Positions 4,538 through 9,767 of a stretch of 9,767 nucleotides of DNA are shown piece by piece. Source of the stretch: SSC4 sp964642445 (lineage in GTDB: Bacteria; Chloroflexota; Anaerolineae; SSC4; Amarolineaceae). Location: the NCBI GenBank assembly GCA_964642445.1, contig CAZXQZ010000174.1, positions 1-9,767 of the forward strand, given 5' to 3'. The first letter of the stretch is position 1. Each line of letters begins with the position of its first letter. The notes beneath the pieces were generated by a model. That model saw only the letters and a program-made list of their open reading frames with translations, was not told where the DNA came from and searched no databases. A program made the translations under genes and the position numbers.

Positions 4538-7237
4538 ATGCAGCCATCGATTTTTGTCGCTCGCGAAGAAGAGCTGCGCCAGTTGCACCATGTTCTGGAC
4601 CAGGTGATGGACGGCCAGGGCCGGGTCTGTTTTGTCACCGGCCAGGCCGGTGGCGGCAAAACCGCCCTGGTCGAGCGCTTCCTGGCTGAGGCACTCGAAC
4701 GCCAGCCGTCACTGGTCGCGGCGGTCGGTACGTGCAATGCCCAAACCGGCATCGGGGACCCGTACCTGCCCTTCCGCGAGGCACTGGCCATGCTCACCGG
4801 CACTGGCGCCGCGGCCCCGCAGCGCACCCGGGTCGCGCCGGAAAACGAGAACCGCCTGCAAGCTGCCCTGGCAGTCACCGCCCAGGTCTTGATCGAGGTT
4901 GCGCCTGACCTGATTGGGCTGATCGTTCCAGGGGCCAACCTGGCGGGCGCAATGGGTAAGGCGCTGGCCGAGAAGGCCGGCTGGACCGAGCAGCTCAAAC
5001 AACAGGTTGCGACCAGCGGTGACGTGCTGGACCAGGGTCGTATCTTCGAGCAGTACGTGGCCTTTTTGCACAAGCTGAGCCAGCAAACACCCCTCGTCCT
5101 CTTCCTGGACGACCTGCATTGGGCCGACAACCCCTCCATCGCCCTGCTCTTTCACCTCGGGCGGCACGTTGGGCGTAACCGCATTCTCCTCCTGGGCAGC
5201 TACCGGCCCAACGACGTCGCCCTGGGTCGCGAGGGCCGGCCGCATCCCCTGGAGCAGGCGGTCCTGGAGTTGAAACGCTACCAGGGCGAAATTATCGTGG
5301 ACCTGGATGCGCTGCCCACCGCGGTGACCCGCAATTTTGTGGACGCCCTGGTCGATGCCGAACCCAACCACCTGGGCGAGGACTTTCGCCAGGTCCTCTA
5401 TCACCGCACCGCTGGCCACGCCCTGTTCACCGTCGAGCTGCTGCACGCCATGCAGGAACGCGGCGACCTGGTGCATGACCCTGAAGGTTACTGGGTAGAG
5501 AACACTTCGCTCGACTGGAACCTGCTGCCGGCCCGGGTGGAAGGGGTGATCGAGGAACGTATCGGGCGGCTGGACCAGGCGCTGCGCGACCTGCTGACGG
5601 TCGCCAGTGTGGAGGGAGAGACCTTCACGGCCGAAGTTCTGGCGCAGGTCCACCACACGGCGATCCGTGATGTCGTGCGCTTGCTGAGCCAGGAGTTGGA
5701 GCGCCGCCACCGTTTGATCAGCAGCCAGGGGGTGGCGCAGTACGGCAGGGTGCGGCTGTCACTGCATCGTTTCCTGCACAACCTGTTCCAGGACTACCTC
5801 TACGGCAGCATCAGCCCAGCGGAGCGCGCCTACCTGCACCAGGACGTCGGCCAGGCGATCGAGGTCTTGCTGGGTGACCAGTCGGGGGCTATGGCTGCCC
5901 AGCTGGCACGTCACTTCGACGAGGCTGGGATGACGGCAAAGGCGGCCGTCTACCACGTGCAGGCCGGCCAGAAGGCGCAGCGGTTGTCGGCCAATCAAGA
6001 GGCCGTGCGTCACTTTCGCCGCGCCGAGGAGCTGCTGGCCGCGCTGCCCGAGCAGCCGGATCTGCAGCGGGTCGAACTGGAGTTGCAGTTGAGCCTGGCG
6101 GCCACCCTGATCGCAACCGAGGGCTACGCCTCGCCAGGCATGGCGCGTGCGTTCGACCGTGCCCGCGCGATCGCCGGCGCCTTGGGCGATCCCCGGCAGA
6201 TGCTGCGCGCGCTGGCCGCCCACCTGTCGTATCGCGTGGTGCGGGCGGAGCTGCTGCAGGCCGAAGCAGAAGGAAAGGAGTTGCTGGCCCTGGCCGAGCA
6301 AAACGGCGAAGCGGGCCTGGTCATTGGCTGCCTGGGCGCCGTGGGCGTCACCGCCTTCCATGCGGGCCGATTCGCCGCCGCGCGCGGCTACGTGCAGCGG
6401 GCGCTGGCACTGTACGATCCACAAAAACACCAGGAACTCAGCTACCGGCAAGGACAGGACCCCAAGGCCACGGCCCTGGCCTACCTGGGCTGGTTGGACT
6501 GGCTGCAGGGGTTGCCACAGCAAGCCGCGGAACACTGTGCGTCGGGCATACGGGTCGCCGAGGCCGCCAACCACCCGTTCAGCTATGCCCTGGCCCTGGT
6601 GTATGACGCAACTCTCAGCCTGTTCCTGCGCCGCTGGCCTGAGTGCGCGACGAAAGCCCAGGAAGCGTTGGAGGTCTCGCACCGCGAGCGTTTCCCCCTT
6701 TGGTGGGCCAACGCACTGATCCTACACGGGACCGCACTGGCCCACCAGGGTCACGTGGCCAAGGGCATCACTGAGCTCCAGCAGGGCCTCATGGCCTGGC
6801 AGGCCACGGGCGCGATCATAACCCTGGCCTTTGCCAACGCACAGCTGGCCGGTATTTACCTGGCCGCCGGCCAACGCGAGGCGGGTCTGCACATCATCGA
6901 CGAAACGCTGCAGCGCGTCCAACAAACGGGCGAGGGCTGGTGGCTGCCGGAGCAGCACCGTGTGCGCGCCGGGCTACTGCTGCTGGCGCCAGGCCAGGAA
7001 GCCGAAGCGGAGACCAATTTGCAGGAGGCGCTGGCCATCGCACGCAGCCAGGACAGCCGGTTTCTGGCGCTGCGCGCGGCGACGAGCCTGGCCCGCCTGT
7101 GGCGCGACCAGGGCCGGACCGGTGAAGGCCGCGACCTGCTGGCAGCAGCCTGTGCCGGCTTCGACGCGGACAGCGACGCGCCCGACCTGCAAGATGCCCG
7201 GAGTTTGTTGGGCGAGATGCAGGCGCTGACCCCGTAA
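4538..7237 (+). CDS. AAA_16/STAND-like ATPase with TPR-type tail, no fused effector (paralogue 1)
   Basis: Probably a soluble signalling ATPase of the COG3899 'predicted ATPase' type. 899 residues, complete. The N-terminal IFVAREEEL matches the STAND hhGR motif (Gly replaced by Ala). Walker A is GQAGGGKT at 35-42 and Walker B is VLFLDD at 187-192, followed by LHWAD. YRP at 222-224 and the TAGHALFTVELL block at 291-302 fit the AAA_16 fold. Residues 120-152 between the Walker motifs hold a hydrophobic Gly-rich stretch (DLIGLIVPGANLAGAMGKAL) shared with the next gene. From about 460 on there are TPR-like helical pairs, including ALYDPQKHQELSYRQGQDP (624-642) and WWLPEQHRV (801-809), both characteristic of this module. 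No cyclase, kinase, BTAD or HTH domain is present at either end, so the output partner is unknown. AGGTGA six bases upstream supports the start. The next gene, a paralogue, begins 20 bases after the stop. Regulator, scaffold or defence STAND protein are all open. Confidence 0.85.
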   Translation: MQPSIFVAREEELRQLHHVLDQVMDGQGRVCFVTGQAGGGKTALVERFLAEALERQPSLVAAVGTCNAQTGIGDPYLPFREALAMLTGTGAAAPQRTRVAPENENRLQAALAVTAQVLIEVAPDLIGLIVPGANLAGAMGKALAEKAGWTEQLKQQVATSGDVLDQGRIFEQYVAFLHKLSQQTPLVLFLDDLHWADNPSIALLFHLGRHVGRNRILLLGSYRPNDVALGREGRPHPLEQAVLELKRYQGEIIVDLDALPTAVTRNFVDALVDAEPNHLGEDFRQVLYHRTAGHALFTVELLHAMQERGDLVHDPEGYWVENTSLDWNLLPARVEGVIEERIGRLDQALRDLLTVASVEGETFTAEVLAQVHHTAIRDVVRLLSQELERRHRLISSQGVAQYGRVRLSLHRFLHNLFQDYLYGSISPAERAYLHQDVGQAIEVLLGDQSGAMAAQLARHFDEAGMTAKAAVYHVQAGQKAQRLSANQEAVRHFRRAEELLAALPEQPDLQRVELELQLSLAATLIATEGYASPGMARAFDRARAIAGALGDPRQMLRALAAHLSYRVVRAELLQAEAEGKELLALAEQNGEAGLVIGCLGAVGVTAFHAGRFAAARGYVQRALALYDPQKHQELSYRQGQDPKATALAYLGWLDWLQGLPQQAAEHCASGIRVAEAANHPFSYALALVYDATLSLFLRRWPECATKAQEALEVSHRERFPLWWANALILHGTALAHQGHVAKGITELQQGLMAWQATGAIITLAFANAQLAGIYLAAGQREAGLHIIDETLQRVQQTGEGWWLPEQHRVRAGLLLLAPGQEAEAETNLQEALAIARSQDSRFLALRAATSLARLWRDQGRTGEGRDLLAAACAGFDADSDAPDLQDARSLLGEMQALTP

Positions 7238-7257
7238 CACCGAGAGGAACCCAAACG

Positions 7258-9767
7258 ATGCAGGACACTCTCTTTGTCGGCCGCGAACAAGAACTCGTGC
7301 GCTTGCAGACCACCCTGGACAAGGCATTGGCTGGCGAGGGTCAGGTCTGCTTCGTTGCCGGCGCAGCGGGCAGCGGTAAGTCTGCGTTGGTCGAATCGTT
7401 CATTGCGCACGCGCTCGGTCAGAACCCCCAGCTGGTAGTAGCCACGGGCGTGTGCGACGCCCAGATTGGCCTGGGCGATCCCTACCTGCCCTTCCGCGAG
7501 GCGCTGGCCATCCTCGTGGGCACCCGCGGTGCAACGAGGGGTGTGGCGAACGATGCTGCCAACGTTTCCCGACTGAGGAAGGTGCTGGCAGTCTCGGCCC
7601 AGGTGCTGTTCGAAGTCGCGCCCGACCTGATCGGCCTGGTGGTGCCGGGTGCCAACCTGGTGGGTGGGATTGGCAAGGCGTTGGCCGAGAAGGCCGGCTG
7701 GACCGAGCACCTCAAAAAGCAGGTGCAGGCCAGGGGGCGGGCAGTTGCGGCCGGCGAGGTGGTAGATCAAAGCCGCATCTTCGAACAGTACGCTGCGTTT
7801 CTGCACCAGCTGAGCCAAAAGACACCCCTGGTCCTCTTCCTCGACGACCTGCATTGGGCTGACAACCCCTCCATTGCCCTGCTCTTTCACCTCGGACGCC
7901 ACGTGCTGGCCAGCCGTATCCTGGTCCTGGGCACGTATCGGCCGCACGACATCGCCCTGGGGCGCGAAGGCGGCCGCCACCCGCTGGAGAGCATCGTGCA
8001 TGAGCTGGCCCGCTACCAGGGAGAGGTGGTTATCGACCTCGACAGTCTCTCCGAACCGGTCGGCCGTGCGTTCGTCGACGCGTTGATCGACGCCGAACCC
8101 AACCGCCTGGGCGAACCGTTTCGTTCGGCCCTCTACCACCGCACCGGGGGCCACGCCCTCTTCACCGTGGAGCTGCTGCGCGCGATGCAGGCGCGCGGCG
8201 ACCTGGTACGCGACAGCGATGACCGGTGGGTGGAAAGCCCGCTGCTGGATTGGAGCACCCTGCCGGCCCGGGTGGAGGGTGTGATCGAAAGCCGCATCAC
8301 CCGGCTTGACGAACGTTTGCGCCAGGTGCTGGCCATCGCCAGCGTCGAAGGGGAAAACTTCAGCGCCGAGGTGATCGCCCAGGTGGAACACATCGCGGTG
8401 CGGGAGATGGTCCACATCCTGAGCGGTGAGCTGGAGCGCCGCCACCGCCTGGTCGCCAACCAGGGTCTGGCCCAGCTGGGCCCGGTGCGTCTTTCGCTGC
8501 ACCGCTTCGTGCACAACCTGTTCCAGCAGTACCTCTACGGCAGCCTGACCGCGGGCGAGCGTGTCTATCTGCACCTGGACGTGGGCAACGCGCTGGAGGC
8601 GCTCTTCGCGGGGCAAACCGACATGGTGGCGGCGTACCTGGCGCGGCACTTCGACGAAGCCGGTGTTGTGGATAAGGCCGCCGCCTACCGTCACCAGGCT
8701 GGCGAGAAGGCGCGACGCCTGTCAGCCAACCAGGAGGCGGTGGAACACTTCCGCCGAGGGCTGGTGCTGCTGGAGGGTCTCCCCGCCGGACCACAGCGCT
8801 TTCAGCTCGAACTGGCCCTGCAGATGTCCCTGGGGGCAACCCTGATCGCCACTCATGGCTACCCCTGGTGGGAGGTGGAGCAGGCATTCAGCCGGGCGCG
8901 CACGCTGTGCCGCGACCTGGGCGACCCGCCGCAGCTGATTCCGGTGCTCTACGGCCAGTTCCTCTACCGCGTGGTCAGGGGCGAGCTGTCGCGCGCCGTC
9001 GGGGAAGCGGAGCACATCCTGGCCCTGTGTGCGCAGGCCAGCCAGCTGCCGACGACCCCAGGCATCCTGGCGGCCACCCACGGTCTCTATGGGGCAGTGC
9101 TGATGTACCTGGGCCGGATGGGCGAGGCCCGGCAGCACCTGGAGCAGGCCTTGGCGCTCTATGACCCTTACCGCGACCGCGAGCTGGCCTACCAGCTCGG
9201 CCACGACACCGGTATCCTGGCCAATTCCTATCTGGCCTGGGTGCTCTGGTTCCTGGGCGCGCCGGACCAGGCGCGGCAGCGGCAGCGGCAGGCGTTGGAC
9301 GCGGCGGTGGCTAGCGAACACGCGTACAGCCAGGCGCTGGGCACGGTGTTTGCCGCCGTGTTGGAGCAGATGATGGGCCACCGGCCCGAAGTACGGTGGC
9401 TGGCCGAGGAGACGCTGCGCCTGTCCCGGCAGCGCAGTTTTCCCTTCTGGGTGGCGATGGCGCAGCTGCTGCGCGGCTGGGCGTTGGTGCACGAGGGCGA
9501 CATCGAGGCTGGCCTGGCCGAACAGCGCGAGGGGCTGGCCGGCTGGGAGCGCACCGGCATGGGCCTGGCGCTGCCCTATTTCTACGGCTGGCTGGCCGAA
9601 GCGCACCTGGTAGCCGGGCGCCGCGCCGAGGGTCTGCAGGTCGTGGCGAAGTCGTTGGCCGGTGCGGCGCACAGCGGTGAGTGCTGGTGGCTTCCGGAAC
9701 AGCACCGGGTACAGGCCGAGCTGCTGCTGCTAGCACCCGGCCACGAGGCAGAGGCGGAGGCTGCGCT
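7258..9767 (+). CDS. AAA_16/STAND-like ATPase with TPR-type tail (paralogue 2, 3' end cut by window edge)
   Basis: Tandem paralogue of the preceding gene. The frame is open from ATG 7258 to the window end, giving 836 residues; by alignment with paralogue 1 about 70 residues are missing. AGAGGA at 7243-7248 lies nine bases upstream. LFVGREQEL has the intact STAND Gly-Arg. Walker A is GAAGSGKS at 35-42 and Walker B VLFLDD at 192-197, then LHWAD. The hydrophobic Gly-rich insert between them is conserved. A short insertion (ARGRAVAAGEVVDQ region) adds five residues relative to paralogue 1. The ATPase half matches paralogue 1 closely, with a 22-codon block around Walker B identical in protein but carrying six silent changes. 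The helical-repeat half is clearly more diverged, keeping only signatures such as ALYDPYRDRELAYQLGHD and WWLPEQHRV (810-818). No N-terminal effector. Whether a C-terminal domain exists cannot be seen. Likely cotranscribed with paralogue 1. Confidence 0.85.
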   Translation, partial: MQDTLFVGREQELVRLQTTLDKALAGEGQVCFVAGAAGSGKSALVESFIAHALGQNPQLVVATGVCDAQIGLGDPYLPFREALAILVGTRGATRGVANDAANVSRLRKVLAVSAQVLFEVAPDLIGLVVPGANLVGGIGKALAEKAGWTEHLKKQVQARGRAVAAGEVVDQSRIFEQYAAFLHQLSQKTPLVLFLDDLHWADNPSIALLFHLGRHVLASRILVLGTYRPHDIALGREGGRHPLESIVHELARYQGEVVIDLDSLSEPVGRAFVDALIDAEPNRLGEPFRSALYHRTGGHALFTVELLRAMQARGDLVRDSDDRWVESPLLDWSTLPARVEGVIESRITRLDERLRQVLAIASVEGENFSAEVIAQVEHIAVREMVHILSGELERRHRLVANQGLAQLGPVRLSLHRFVHNLFQQYLYGSLTAGERVYLHLDVGNALEALFAGQTDMVAAYLARHFDEAGVVDKAAAYRHQAGEKARRLSANQEAVEHFRRGLVLLEGLPAGPQRFQLELALQMSLGATLIATHGYPWWEVEQAFSRARTLCRDLGDPPQLIPVLYGQFLYRVVRGELSRAVGEAEHILALCAQASQLPTTPGILAATHGLYGAVLMYLGRMGEARQHLEQALALYDPYRDRELAYQLGHDTGILANSYLAWVLWFLGAPDQARQRQRQALDAAVASEHAYSQALGTVFAAVLEQMMGHRPEVRWLAEETLRLSRQRSFPFWVAMAQLLRGWALVHEGDIEAGLAEQREGLAGWERTGMGLALPYFYGWLAEAHLVAGRRAEGLQVVAKSLAGAAHSGECWWLPEQHRVQAELLLLAPGHEAEAEAA

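Noticed and set aside
4709..5710. A 333-codon open frame on the minus strand inside the first ATPase
   Set aside because: It overlaps the conserved Walker B region of the + strand gene, has no recognisable motif, and is a usual by-product of strong third-position GC bias.
6856..8694. A 612-codon open frame on the minus strand across the two ATPase genes
   Set aside because: It is the shadow of two GC-rich coding frames. It spans the boundary between two clear paralogues, reads as low-complexity Arg/Gln/Ala-rich protein with no recognisable domain, and the + strand frames carry full motif sets.
4538..9767. Anti-phage Avs-type STAND defence genes
   Set aside because: The nucleotide-binding and repeat parts are compatible, but no nuclease, protease, TIR or other toxic effector domain is visible and no other defence gene is nearby. 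The COG3899 module is also common in ordinary regulators.

Overview
The window is a GC-rich stretch of bacterial DNA in which every supported gene is on the + strand. Genes are nearly end to end, with overlaps of a few bases to gaps of about 70 bases. It has two parts. The left third is the distal end of a respiratory nitrate reductase operon. The right half holds two tandem, paralogous P-loop ATPases with TPR-type tails.

Left part, about 1-4400. narH (beta subunit, 5' end outside the window) is followed by narJ (assembly chaperone) and narI (diheme cytochrome b subunit), which is the canonical GHJI order; narG should lie just upstream. Next come a ten-helix membrane protein of the TDT/TehA/SLAC1 anion-channel family and an FmdE-family protein with a C-terminal zinc ribbon. 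FmdE proteins were first seen with molybdenum/tungsten formylmethanofuran dehydrogenase. A plausible reading is one unit: NarGHI couples quinol oxidation to nitrate reduction, NarJ helps load the molybdenum cofactor, the TDT protein moves an anion (nitrate or nitrite is a guess), and the FmdE protein serves some metal or cofactor step. The last two roles are inference from position.

The narJ-narI junction carries an AT-rich, degenerate short tandem repeat. It encodes the last residues of NarJ and ends inside the narI Shine-Dalgarno sequence. The narI-TDT and TDT-fmdE junctions each carry a strong GC-rich hairpin without a T-run, so they look like RNA-processing or stability elements rather than terminators.

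Right part, about 4400-9767. A 40-residue candidate small ORF with a lipobox-like motif bridges fmdE and the first ATPase. The two ATPases (899 residues complete; 836 residues visible, cut by the right edge) begin within six residues of their nucleotide-binding domain. They have Walker A and B motifs and a long helical-repeat tail, but no cyclase, kinase or DNA-binding domain in the complete one. They resemble the AAA_16/COG3899 'predicted ATPase' module usually fused to class III adenylate cyclases or to transcriptional regulators.

Organism: high GC, expanded AAA_16-TPR proteins, short AT-rich intergenic repeats and a NarGHJI cluster together suggest a Chloroflexota member (Caldilinea/Ardenticatenia/Anaerolineae-like). 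This is judged by eye and is moderate at best. No RNA gene, CRISPR array, insertion sequence or convincing promoter was seen, and there is no gene-free stretch longer than about 80 bases.
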